Part shown: piece after piece, positions 24,779 to 36,259 of the stretch | How positions within the stretch are numbered: the stretch's first letter is position 1 | Layout: the number at the start of each line of letters is the position of its first letter | Assembly (NCBI GenBank): GCA_035079385.1 | Contig: JAVHKY010000026.1 | Location: 496,001-560,000, forward strand | Direction: 5' to 3' | Length of the DNA stretch: 64,000 bases | From: Aspidiotus rigidus | Lineage: Eukaryota; Arthropoda; Insecta; Hemiptera; Diaspididae | Notes under the pieces: model-generated | Databases searched by the model: none | The model's input: only the letters and a program-made list of their open reading frames with translations | Told to the model about the DNA's origin: nothing | Translations under genes and position numbers: made by a program

Positions 24779-26110
24779 GACAATGTATAGAAGCCGAGTT
24801 TTTTATACGGAGGAGCGCGTAGCCAGTTTTGTAACCCGATTCGTATCCATCTGCAAACCACAGATTTTGGGAGGGGAAATCATTAGCAATAATAGCTTTG
24901 GTATGTCTAATGTAGATTATGTTGGGCGACTTTGGTGAGTTAGCCACGTCGAGACAAATATGAGGCTTCGGGATGCCCAGGAAAAAGTGGATATTGTAGG
25001 ACAGAGGTGAGGAGACTGGCAGTCGAAAATGTACAGGTGGATAACTTGATTCGGCGGCTAGATTTGGAACAGGGTTTGTGCGGAAAGCGCGGCGTAGAAG
25101 TGAGAGATATGATGAGGGTGCCAGTCCATGAGTAGGTGACCCATAATCCAAGACAAATAGGGGAATTAGAGTTTTATGGTTGCAAACGGTAGAAGCACGA
25201 GATAGGTATTTCTGGGGCTTTGGTTGTAATTTCTTTGATATGTGGTAGCCATGAAAGTTCAAAGTGAAAGCGGAGGCCGAGGACTTTTACTCTGTTATCG
25301 TCTGTGATGGCTACAGTTGAGGAAGAGGGCGGGAAATGGGTTTTAGCTCGTTTTTTGTCGAAAATCACGGTGCAGCACTTGAAGGAGTAATATTCTATGA
25401 TGGGATTCTCTGTACCCAAAGTCAATTATTTGGATGCTCAGCTTATCGACGTATAAAATTTGTTTAACGGGGATATTACTAAAGATGTCATTAATTACGA
25501 TCATGAAAAGTGTTCCCCTGAGGACTGACCCATGTAGGATTCCACTGAATTGAAAGTGAATAGAAGAGAGTTGATCCCTCGAAGTTTCGCGGAAACCATA
25601 TTTGTGGAGATTGAGGTGGATGTGGTGTCGCCAGACTTTCTAAATCGGGGGAAAAAAAAAAACTGAAAATAGGTCAAATTTATTGGAATTTGCTTGATGG
25701 ACAAAGGATATCAAGTTTGGCTAGTGCCATGGTTGCAGAACGGCCTTTTACGGAGTCCATATTGTAAGTTGTTCGCGAGATTGTTGGATTTTAAAAACCA
25801 GATAAGTCCTTAGTCAAGGGTTTCTTAAGAAAGAGGTAAGCTTGGGTCTTGTTTGGTTTGAGAATGGGGATTACCATTACTAGTTTCCAAATAGCTGGGC
25901 ATATGAATGAGTTGAAGATTCTATTTAGGAGGGAAGCGAAGTGACACAAGTTTTTGTAAAGATTTGGTCATCGAGTCCTAAGGATTTGGAGCATTATTGC
26001 ATAGTAATTAGGACTTTGTTTTCTGCGATAGGAAGGTTATAGCACAATGGAGAGAAATCAGAATTGGGAGTAAAATCTATGAGTGACATTCTCTGGGAAA
26101 GCAGAATCGT

Positions 26111-28840
26111 AATTGTCATTCGAGAATATGCAAGAATAATTTGAGGCTAGAATTTCGCCAATTTCAAAAGGTGTTTAATAAACATGATTTTTAAAGTTCA
26201 GAGATCAAAATGACGAGATGTAAGTCTGTATCTTTTTAACTCAGACCCCTTCCATAGAGTTTGAATTGACCATCTCCACATTTCAGAAGGTGATTCCTCA
26301 AAATTTTTATATTTTCACATCTTACGAAAAACTAAACAACAAATTAAACGAAACAAATCAGGGTGATATTGCGAGATCGCCAGCCACCTTAAAAGCCCCC
26401 TATAGAATTGCGGAAGTAGATACTATATGCCTAGATCTATATATACGAGTATAGTTTTGTGTTACAAGTGCGCGGGACAATGAGAGCGCGTGAGCCGGTA
26501 AATCGTTTTTAAATTCTCTCGTTTTTCACTATATCAAATCGAAAAAGGATATGTTGAAAACAGAATTTTACGAACGGTGAACGAGAGACACGAACGATAA
26601 AAACATTTTTCCTTGTCGTATCCGCACTACTAAATTTGTACAAAAGGAACATTCTACAGGCCGTGCAAATCCGCGCAATAAATTCTCGCTTTCTATACCA
26701 AATCATTTTAACCAACGTGCGCTGGCAATAATTTCGAGAGGAAAAAAAGGCCAATAAAAGTTATTTACGACCACCTATTGCAAATCCACTGTATAGAGAG
26801 CTAAGGCCTGAAAAGAGTGTGAGTCGCGTTATAGAATTCCTGCTCCATTCGACGACGACGACATCGGAGCGATCGTAAAAATGCGTCCAGACGATTGAAA
26901 ATTAATACACACACAGTAGCCTGTAAAAATACCTTTATATCGAGAAGTTGGAAGTATTTTTATATTCTCCGAGTCGAATTCTCCGAAGAACGAATGAACC
27001 GAAACGATAATATGCACTGACGAAAAATTTTTAAGACCGTTCTCGCGAATTAAAATTAATTTCTCTCGTTTTATTCGTTTTCGAAGGAATTTATTTCACA
27101 TTTTTGGGGTATTTGAGCGTTAAAGTAGATTTTTTTTTTTCTAAGGAGGTCACCTGATCGTGGTTGTCATTCGACACTGTTCCCTCGAGGTATTATAATC
27201 AGCTTCACACAAGCGTGATTTTACGCTTTTCAAAAACGACTTCGGGAACGTCTTACAGGCGATTGTATAAACAAAATTAGATGAGTTTCAAGAGGACGCT
27301 TTTTAATTTGAAGCTCCTTGTCGAACATCTTATACTCGTGCCCCAACTTTAACAAAGCGTTTGCTCTTTCATTTTGCGAACTTTTCACGCCACAAACCAG
27401 CCCTCGTTACCAGAAAATCTTTTCGGTTTCATCGCCTGTCGCCGCTTTTCGAAGTACGTCGTATAACTTGAGAGAGAGAAAGAGAGTGTTGCTATAACTT
27501 CGCCGAGGGTCGAGTGCCACTGTACTGCCCACTTCTGTGCGTGTGTGTGTGTTTTTTTAGCTAACTCCGCGTGGTAAATCATGGACCAAGTAAACATTCG
27601 CGAGGATTATCGTACATAAAAAACGAGAAAATAAACCACAGGCTCGCGTCAGGTACGAGCAGGATTTACAATATGTCGCCTATACAATACATTTTACGAT
27701 TACGGTGGAAAAAAAATATGCTCGTAGTGAAGTCTATTGTTTTTAGGCTCGTATACACGTCGCGGCCGTTTAATGCCTCACGGGGAGCCTTTCTTTATAT
27801 TTCGCGTGTTCGCTTGATAATATCGACAACGAGCAGCCTTATTAAACATAGAATACATACCGTATATTTTAGAAAGTTACAAGCTCGATTTGAGCGTCAA
27901 TAAATAATTCGAGAGAAGAAAAAAAGGTGAATAAAGTATACGGTAATGTATGTATTTGCGAGCGCTGCAGTAGACTGTTTATGAAATGTATACCATCAAA
28001 GGTTGTAAAAGCGAGCGATAACTGCGATAATATTCTGATGCGAAAAAGTATAGTATACGAATGTACGTAACCTAATTACATTTTAAAAAAAAAAGACATA
28101 AAATCAACGCCTCGTAGTTTTTACGCAACCCACCCGGATGCGGAATGACTTTACAACAGTCATTGAATGTGTCCTATAGCCTTACAATTAACACCCGTCA
28201 CTTTCATCCACTCTATGAACAATACAATAAATAGTATCACCGTAGCAGCTGAACTCTAATGGACATGTACTGTATAACAGACGAGAGATGGCAGATGAAT
28301 CGAGATGGTTGCTGCGTGATTTCGACGCGTTCGGACGTATTTTCGAACCCCTTCCGAACGCTAGAGAACGCATTAGAACCGAGATAAAGACGACGAAATA
28401 ATGATCCACGACGACTATCGAGATCTAGAATAATAATGAAAACTGGAAAAATGTTGATTAATTTAAAAAAAAAAAAAAAAAAACATCTGCGACTGAATCG
28501 AAAAGTAGGATTGTCGTATTCGAAAGCAGGTGTTTGCCATCAGCTCATTATAATTGGTAACATCGAATTCTTCAGACTATAATTTCTCGAAATGATGGAG
28601 AAGTTATCGCGGAATCCTTTTATTAACTCCGTGATTAGAGCGAGCCATTAAATAAGATTATTGTTGGAAGCTGATAGAATCGATAATTTATTGACGGAGG
28701 GTACGACGGCTCGCCTACTGCACGCGAATTATTTTCTGCAGGATTTTTCCTTACCCTATGATTACGCGACCTTTGAACACACCTCGTACAGAATCTTTGG
28801 CCTCTTATCTTGTTACAACCGTAAAGTCAAAATTAACTAA
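26111..28840. other. Unique CpG-rich intron sequence
   Basis: It contains GT and GA microsatellites near 27,470-27,555 and an A-run near 28,467. No repeat or gene motif was recognised. Confidence 0.5.
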
Positions 28841-29159
28841 AGGAGAAGAGTACCCACCAATTTTGCGAACAAGTAAGAGTTAATATCTGCAAACCTTCTG
28901 CGCATTACCCTCCTCCCCCGCTCCTTTGATACTTGCCATACAGGGATCCAAGGTTGTGAAAAAGTCGATTAGGTCTCGTCTTCTTTCCACTGCAAATGAT
29001 CTCACCCAAAATTTCCGACAAATGGATTACACTCAGACAACATCAAATCTCATCAATTAAATTAGCCCAATTAAAACGGGAAATATATAAGTGCACGCCT
29101 CATAAAATTATATTGACCGCCAGTTCCCCTCCCGCCATAGAAAAAAACTAAACCATAAC

Positions 29160-29729
29160 AAACGCCATAAATGCACGCCAGGACTGGCACACGACCCGCA
29201 TTCCAGAAGAAGATGATTTTGCTGCATTTATTGTGAGGAACTCCAGCCAGGATGGGCTTGACAGTAGAGACTGCCTCCCCATAATAAACCTCAAACTCCT
29301 TATGAGTGAGGTAAGACTGTTGATGGAGGTGTTTTCCCAGTTGTTCCACCCCGGAGGAGTCAGTCGAGTCGGTTGGTTAATGCATTGGTTTTCGAACATT
29401 GTCGTGAGATCTTCACTGGTTGGTCAAATACTGAGGTTCGTCGTCAAAATAATATGATTCGGCAGAAGTATGATACCAAGGGGATGCGCGGTAGTTATAT
29501 GGATCAGTGCAATAGCCGCGGACGTTTCATTATTGACTTGTATTCAAGCGTTCGCCGTTTTGACAATATTCGCACTTCTGATCCTTCCCGTGATTTGCCA
29601 ATTCCACTCTTCCTTTTCGCAGGCCCTTTTTGGCAATCAAGGTTCTTGATGGAGTCTAATCTTCAGGTCCATTTGGAGCTTCCTTTCGATCTTCAGGAAA
29701 CTTTTCACGCTGCACATGTCAATTGGTAG
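29160..29729 (+). pseudogene. Conserved unrecognised reading frame of the 1.3-kb transposon, copy 1
   Basis: From about 29,160 one frame reads N-A-R-Q-D-W-H-T-T-R-I-P-E-E-D-D-F and continues through I-I-N-L-K-L-L-M-S-E-V. A small indel near 29,345 shifts the frame. The second part then runs to 29,729: F-E-H-C-R-E-I-F-T-G-W-S-N ... L-P-I-P-L-F-L-F-A-G-P-F-W ... F-H-A-A-H-V-N-W, then stop. I do not recognise the family. Possibilities are a transposase fragment, an accessory gene, or a captured host gene fragment. Confidence 0.45.
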
Positions 29730-30099
29730 GCGGATGTTAATTTCGACTCTTCTCGGCGTTCGTTATTCATTATGAAGGCAGGTACCATGTAGTCTTGAAC
29801 TCAGATTTATTCAAGAAGCGGTTGGGCTTAGCCGTTGTAAATTATTTGAAAATTTATATTTGTTAATTACATTAATATGTATCAATATTGAAATGTCTTT
29901 ATAAAATATTATGGTGATGGTAAAAAAAAAAAAAAAAAAAAAACTCCACTTGGAATGCTGTTTTGAGGCTTGTGCTGACTTGTCAATAACCAAAGCATTC
30001 CCTTATCTTCTTTCCTATTTCTTCTTCCTGTATCAGGTTTACTTACTTGATATATTATAGTTGAATGAATTAAATGTGGATTGCATACTGTTCTGCATG

Positions 30100-30320
30100 T
30101 TCTTAAGTGTGCACTACTTACATGGTGGTGATTTTGTCCTCTTCAATGGATTTCGAGTGTTTTGATTTTGTGCGCACAACTTGTATCAAGATGTGTGCAC
30201 TACTTACTTTGTGTATTTGTCCGTTTCATAGGATTTCCAGTGTTTCGGATCTTGAGTGCACAACTTATAGGAGGATGTGTGCACTACTTACTTCGTTTTT
30301 ATCCGTGTAATACATTTCTT
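30100..30320 (+). repeat. GTGCAC tandem module inside transposon copy 1
   Basis: About three units of 70-80 bp, each with TGTGCACTACTTACTT and GCACAACTT, plus the spacer TATTTGTCCGTTTCATAG. The same module occurs in the other two copies and, with about 95-100 bp periods, at 49.8-50.05 and 51.14-51.3 kb. Confidence 0.75.
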
Positions 30321-30889
30321 AGGCGTGTGAATTTTGTTTCCTACGCGTGTTATCGATAGGCGGGCAATTTCGTTTTTTGAGGCGTGCGATTAAATGTATG
30401 CCAATTGAAACTATTACCACTCGCGTGGGCTTCATCACATCAAGAATACCGCCGTCACAAAATCTACCTCACTCATACACACGCTCACCTTCTTTCCAAG
30501 CTCTTCCCGCTCTCATGCGAACATTGTAGCCTCGATTCCTGCCTCACCGTCCCTCACATTTTCGCGTACCCATCCTCATCTCCTCTCTGCCACACTCATC
30601 AAATTTCGCCATCCATCAAAACAACTCTGGCCGATGACCCCTCATCGATCCCAAACATCGCCTCTCCTTTAAAAGCAGAGAATTACATCCGACGTATCTG
30701 GATTCGATTCACCATCAAGCTTATCACCCGCGAGTGCAGTTGAGAGCTTGTAAAATGAAATAGAAAAAGGAAAACATCAATATTTGATTAAAATTATCTG
30801 GGTTATTTATTTTTAATGGTACATATTATATTAATTATTAAAAAAATATATTAAAATCCATGTATTAAAAAAATTTGGGATCTATCCTT

Positions 30890-32090
30890 TTCACAGTTCG
30901 TGCGGGCGTTCGACTGGACGGATTTGCTTAATTTCTTTTTTTTTTCTCTTCAAAATAACCTCTAGATTAGCCATCAAGCATTACTTAGTACCTCACTTCA
31001 GGTGTTCCCCACTTCCCCGCATTTGCGTTTTCTCCCCATGTATTTCTTATGGGAAATTTTTCATACATCTGATTGAACGCGATGACAGTCCGTCAGGCCG
31101 TTCTACTGGGCCGATTTGCTGCATTTTTTTCTCATTCTCTTCAGGACGACCTCTAGATTAGCCATCAAGCATTACTTAGTGCGTTACTTCAGGTGTTCCC
31201 CACTTACCCACATTTGCGTTTTCTCCCCATGTATTTCTTATAGGGAATTTTTCATACATTCGGTTGATTGAACGCGAGTAGCTTTAGTACGTATGTTAAC
31301 TCATCCAGCAGTGAGAGAGGCATGAACTTTTTTTTTTTTATATATGAAAAAACTTTCAAAAATAACTTTATGACAATCCGTCTGGCCGTTCTGCTCAACC
31401 AATTTGCTTCAGTTTCTTTAATTTGTTCATTTAGCATACCAGCTGAGCCATTAAGAATCAGCAGCCGCTCGACTTAAGGCGTTCTTGAATTTTCCTCAAT
31501 TGAGCTTTTCGCATATTATCTTTCTACATAATGAAAAAAATTCAGTAAAACTTAATAAAATTCGCCAGACATTTCCCCTGGACAGATTGGGCTGATCTTT
31601 CCTTTGAATAAATGCTTCCGACCCACAGATAAGCCATTACCCATTGGCTGACCCGTCCCTAACTTCAGTTTTGGGTAGTATTGAAACGCGATTTTGCCCT
31701 GTACATTTCTTGTGGATAATATTGTTTAGATAAAATTGAACAATTTTACCACCGTCAAAATGAACCGATCAGACTGATCTTTTTTTTTTTTTTTAATGAA
31801 TGCCTCTCACCAACAGATTCGCCGTCACTCAACACTTTACTCCGTCTTCCTCACAAATTTTCAAAAAATCGAAACGCAATTTTTCCCTGTACATTTCTTA
31901 AGGGGATATTTGTGAAAGGAAAACAAACCCTCTTTTCCAATTTGCCAGGGACTTCAACTGAACAGGTCGGGCTGATTTTTTATACCCTCCGATTCGCCAT
32001 CACTCATTGATCAACTTAGCCTCCCTTACAAATTCCCAAAACATTAAAACACGGTTTCACCAATTACATTTCTTATGTGGACATATTCCA
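30890..32090. repeat. Degenerate tandem array, about 180-200-bp units
   Basis: The landmark GGCCGTTCTACTGGGCCGAT and its variants recurs at about 30,921, 31,113, 31,400, 31,585, 31,766 and 31,965. Most spacings are 181-199 bp; one is about 290. CCATGTATTTCTTA/GTACATTTCTTA and ACAGATTCGCCATCA-type words also recur. The units are old and diverged. Confidence 0.65.
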
Positions 32091-32179
32091 CCTATGTGTA
32101 TAATAATATTTCCCCCTGTCCAGATGTCGTGGTTGAATTATATCATTAATTGTACTAATGCTGCGGAGCAGCACATGTC

Positions 32180-32975
32180 ATCTAGTAATAGTAATATTAT
32201 TATATCTTTAAAAATAAATAAAGGATTTAAATTAATTTGATCAATATCATTATTTAAGTTTAAAGGATTATATGGTTTATTAAAATAATTAAATGAATAA
32301 ATGATAATATTAAAATTATAATTGCTGAAATATAAAAAAAAATCGATTGGTCAACATATTATTAATAAATCGATTACCTCAAGTTAAATATATTAAATTA
32401 TTTCCAACTCATGGTATAACAGCAATAAAATTATTAATTCTCAATAAGATATTTGTCTTCAAACAAGTGAATGTCCAAGAAAAGAAATCATTATTAATAA
32501 AATTATTATAGATAAGTAAACCAGAATATCATATTTTAGTATTAATATAAAATTTTTATAAATCAATCTTTGTAATATATGTGAAAATATTAAAATAAAA
32601 TAAAAATTATTGACGTTAAATTTCTATGGAAAACTAACAATAAAAAATTATACATGAGTTAATGAACATATCAATTGAGTATGAAAAATAATTAATGATC
32701 CAATATTTCATATGATATTTAAATTTGTTGATGTTTTAATTATTATTTTTCCCCCATTCCATGATGTTCTAATTAAAAATATTTTCATAGAATTTTTAAA
32801 ATTTAATTTTTGAATTAAAATTTATATTTCATGTATAAAATATTATTTAAATAAAATTTTAATAATTTTTTTTAAATAATAATTTTAATAATTAAAATTA
32901 AATTAGTTGATAATTTAAATTTATTGATATTTAATTATTTGTATTTTAATAGAATATTTTATTTTTGCATGAGCA
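32180..32975. other. Very AT-rich stretch, unassigned
   Basis: About 800 bases of strongly A+T-biased sequence, very unlike the CpG-rich surroundings. The composition recalls insect mitochondrial DNA, but I could not align any mitochondrial protein or tRNA. It may be an AT-rich transposon interior like the one at 58.6-59.6 kb. Confidence 0.4.
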
Positions 32976-32977
32976 GT

Positions 32978-33264
32978 ATAAGCCTTTCACACTTGGCGTT
33001 TGTTTACATTTTTTTTATCATAAACGTAGTCATATTATCGAAATGAGAAAATTCGGACTGAAAAATTGACAAAATTCTTGGAAGTTTTGGGCAAAGTTTT
33101 ATTTTTGCTTCTTTACAAGATGGTAAAATGTGAATATATTCCACAAAATTACAAAAATTATTTGAAAATAAAAACTTGGATTTTTGTTTGACTACGAGTT
33201 TGATAACAAATCAGGCAAACGCTTATACTATCCGCATTAAGAACTCGAAGTGTGAAAGGCTTAT
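32978..33264. mobile_element. Short MITE-like element (287 bp)
   Basis: ATAAGCCTTTCACACTT at 32978-32994 is repeated exactly inverted at 33248-33264. The interior has a further partial inverted match (GGCGTTTGTTT against CAAACGC). No coding content; target duplication not resolved. Confidence 0.65.
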
Positions 33265-35816
33265 TGTTAAATAATTCCGATGGTGCGAGAGCGGTAGCTT
33301 GGTGTCTTGAAGGCGCAAGAAACGCTGATCAGAGAAAATAGACTTTGCACTCATTCAGATTGGATTGAAAGGCAGGAGGAGACCGACTTCTTCACTCATC
33401 GACAGCTGGACGTACATATTGTTCAAAATTACGTACAACCATTTTCTTGCAAGATAAAATTTTGTGGGTAGGTAGCTTCCGGAAAGTTTTTCACTTTCGA
33501 GTTGAAAAGTTGAACAATCCTTCCATCTCCAAAACTGCTGATCCCCTTCACTTCTCTACGGGTAAATGATATCATAATCTTATTCAATACATCGTCACTA
33601 ACGAGGCGATATCGTGGACTGTCCACAGGCGAGCTTCGTGCGCTGAGCTCAAGCATTCTTTCGCAATACCGCAAAAAGACCAGAAATTTTCAATTTTTCT
33701 GTTCATCTAAGCGCTCGGTCGCATTTACGTGCCATTGTGTGTAAAATACAAGGCATTTTTTTTTCAATCGGCGACGCTGCAAAACAATCGTCAGAGAGAG
33801 GTGGGGTGGGGGTGTATTTCCGTTCCATATGTAGCGCATAACGAGCGATAATTAAAATGATTACTTATATTATTGTTATCTTGGTGGCGCAGCGTAAATG
33901 AACACCACCGCATTGTTTATCGGAAAACGCGATCACGACATTCGTATAACGAATAATTTGCTCTTATCACTTCGCAGTTGTTTTTTTCCTCGAGGCTCAT
34001 TAAAATTATTGATCGAGAAAATAATAAAAATCGACGACCATTTAAATTCGACGAAAAAACACACGCACGTTCATTCGAAAACCAAAACCTCTTTTTTACA
34101 ATCCATTTACACTATTTCTTTTTTTTCGTTTCCACAGAAAAACATTACAGGTTGATAGCCATTTTGTAAGAGGGTAAAAGAAATCACCATCCTTTAAAAT
34201 AAACATGCACGAATAAATATTATAGAATAACCCCGAAGTAATATAATCGTATTACGTATTATAGAGGAGTTGCTGGAATTTCGAATAGCCCATTAAAAGC
34301 CTAAAAATTTCCGAGTTTCAAGTTTACTCGCATCTTTTAAAGTGTAACTGCTTCGTGCATTTACAGTATTTTTCTTCTTATTCTTTCGTATAACCTCTCT
34401 CTCGCCCTTCGCCCTCCTCCGGACTTGTTCAAATACTACTACAGAATCAATACGAAACCCTATCACTTACATGATGAGCTATAGCAACAGGTACCATAAA
34501 AATCGTCCATAACATACGTTTTTCGTGTATATGATAATGTTTTCAAATAATATACCGTATTATTTTACGAGATACGAGCAGAACTTTATACGGTCTTATA
34601 TTATTTATATATAGTGTACCAGCCATAAAACTCTTATTACAAGATTAACCCTTCAATTCAGGTGAGAGTTGGAAATTTTGCGTGAAAATTTGAAAAATAA
34701 AATTTTAATGTTCTCGTACTCGGGGCAGTAAATTGTCTCGCGAACCAAATCCGGACGACTCGTCGTCCAAGGTTTTAATGTAATACGATACTTATGGTCG
34801 CGTTCAAGAGATTGAATGTCATCGATAAGTTTTGATTGACCTTTCGATAAAAGAATGTCGTTGAGAAAAATGCATTTTCTTTTTTTTTTTTTTGCAATAC
34901 TCGAAATTCCGTTGGAGAGACGATTCATTACATCAAGTGTGAGAAATTCCGTCTCGTATTCTCATTTCGCGACTTCATCGAGAAAGTTTACAAATCAGTA
35001 TCTAGAGCTGTTAATCTCGACACTTATACTCGTACACTGCGTGCATTTCTTCTCAAGTTCATAGGTTAAGCAACGACTGAAGAAACTATCGCTTATCTGT
35101 CGTTATATTTGTGTCATTTCGTCAGTTTTTTCCTCCGACCTTCTCTGATGCGAAAACGGAGATGAAGTTTCCATTTAGGGTGAAATTTCAAACTCCGCTT
35201 CCATTGGGTATTCGTGAGTTTCCTTTCGACAAATTCCCCACACTATTTCATTCTCTGTCATCCTTACACTCTATAAACTTATTGATTGTCTTTAGATGTT
35301 TATCTCGTACTCGCACTAGTTGCGATCGTAAGCTCCTTCTCCTCCCATCCGCTGTCGAGTGGATTACGGGTATCTAAACTAAAAACAGGCCGACGAAACC
35401 TCCCTAAAATCATTGCATGTATTGCAGTACAATCTGCTGGCCTACGTTTGACTTTTAGTGCCCTGCGCTCAGCTTATGCGCTGAGGCTGGTATTCCTCCT
35501 CTACAATTCCGCTCATTATCGCTTGCCCACAACAATTTGCGAGCTCCCAACTGCACTGCAGGAGGACGGATACCCTAAGCAGTCCTCCTTCTTCGAAGCG
35601 CTAAAGGCCTTGCAGAGGCTTCTTTTTGCTCCTTTCAGTGAGATTTGAACACCTCGAAATCACTTCCGTTTCTACGGCTCTTTGTTTGGAAACCTTCAGT
35701 GTCAACCTAAGCGAGTGTACGTAACGTTAATGTCAACCTACGTCTTTGGAAGAGAGTATCTCATCGATATCTATGATGTTTGTACAAATGGAACCACTGT
35801 ACCTCTTACCATAAAG
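33265..35816. other. Mostly unique intron sequence
   Basis: CpG-rich unique sequence from 33,700 to 35,100. An open frame of 120 codons at 35,286-35,648 (+) has no motif I recognise and lies in lower-CpG text that may be a repeat remnant. Confidence 0.4.
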
Positions 35817-36259
35817 TAGTGTAGGCAAATAAGGAAAAAAAAAAAACAGTTTGCTGGAGCAAACGTTCCTTTGCTGAAAATGGTTCAGGATGTGGTCCTG
35901 AAAAACATACTGAAAATCTCGCGTTTTCCCCCTGGAGCTTCTTTTTTTCTGGGGGTTCGGACCCCCCAAAAAATTAGTTCTTAACAGGGAACCTGTTTTG
36001 TGGGGGGCTTTTTGAGAAATTTGCCGTGCACCGTGCGTCGTCCGCCGTTCAGCAAAAAACTTAGAAAAATTTCGACTCTCGAGCCATATATTATAGGAGG
36101 GGGACTTTGAAAAATTTCGACTCTCGAGCTATATATGATATGAAAGGGACTTGAAAAAATTTCAACTTTTCAACTCTCGAGCTATCATATATAGCTAGAG
36201 ATTCGAGAAAAATTTAGACTCTCAAACTATATTATACTAGGCCTATAGTGGGTCTAGGC

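Larger units (their letters stand above)
22430..26110 (-). mobile_element. I/Jockey-like LINE remnant, antisense, split by a tandem-repeat element
   Basis: On the minus strand, RT motifs come first: G-S-V-L-R-G-T-L-F-M-I-V-I-N-D-I and L-Y-V-D-K (about 25,550-25,440), where the catalytic Y-x-D-D is changed to Y-V-D-K. Next is V-K-V-L-G-L-R-F-H-F-E-L-S-W (about 25,300). The RNase H start F-A-D-G-Y-E-S-G-Y-K-T-G-Y-A lies near 24,850 and runs to H-C-P. After the insertion it resumes at V-L-T-C-L-S-F-I-P-A-L-H-T-S-L near 22,600. It is inactive. Confidence 0.7.
29069..30411 (+). mobile_element. 1.3-kb TIR transposon, copy 1 (Mutator- or Merlin-like), with 9-bp target duplication
   Basis: The element is 29078-30402 (1325 bp). 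The termini GGGAAATATATAAGT and GGCATACATTTAATC (inverted) each continue into GCACGCCTCA and then a gapped match ending CCGCC. Flanking 9-mers are AATTAAAAC (29069-29077) and AATTGAAAC (30403-30411), with one mismatch. Order inside: conserved reading frame, poly(A) tract at about 29,921-29,942, then tandem GTGCAC repeats. Target duplications of 8-10 bp are typical of Mutator-like elements, and 8-9 bp also occur in Merlin. No known transposase is visible. Confidence 0.85.
28850..30735 (+). mobile_element. I/Jockey-like LINE 3' remnant, split by a 1.3-kb TIR transposon
   Basis: 28,990-29,077 reads I-S-D-K-W-I-T-L-R-Q and ends at A-Q-L-K. After the insertion the text resumes at CTATTACCACTCGCGTGGGC (30,411 on). 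An uninterrupted relative is present at 50,740-50,880, which confirms the join. Several in-frame stops are present. Confidence 0.65.

Noticed and set aside
24696..25262. 188-codon minus-strand frame as a standalone gene
   Set aside because: It is a LINE RNase H region running into the inserted tandem-repeat element.
29296..29340. 30-base GT-AG 'intron' in the transposon reading frame
   Set aside because: Too short for splicing and a multiple of three, so removal would not repair the frame.
34645..34670. Possible fourth ratchet site (TTCAG followed by GTGAGA at 34661/34662)
   Set aside because: The pyrimidine tract is interrupted by purines and the donor is non-consensus; far weaker than the three reported.
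35286..35648. 120-codon open frame on the + strand
   Set aside because: No recognisable motif, no splice context, and it lies beside repeat-like text; could not be supported as a gene.
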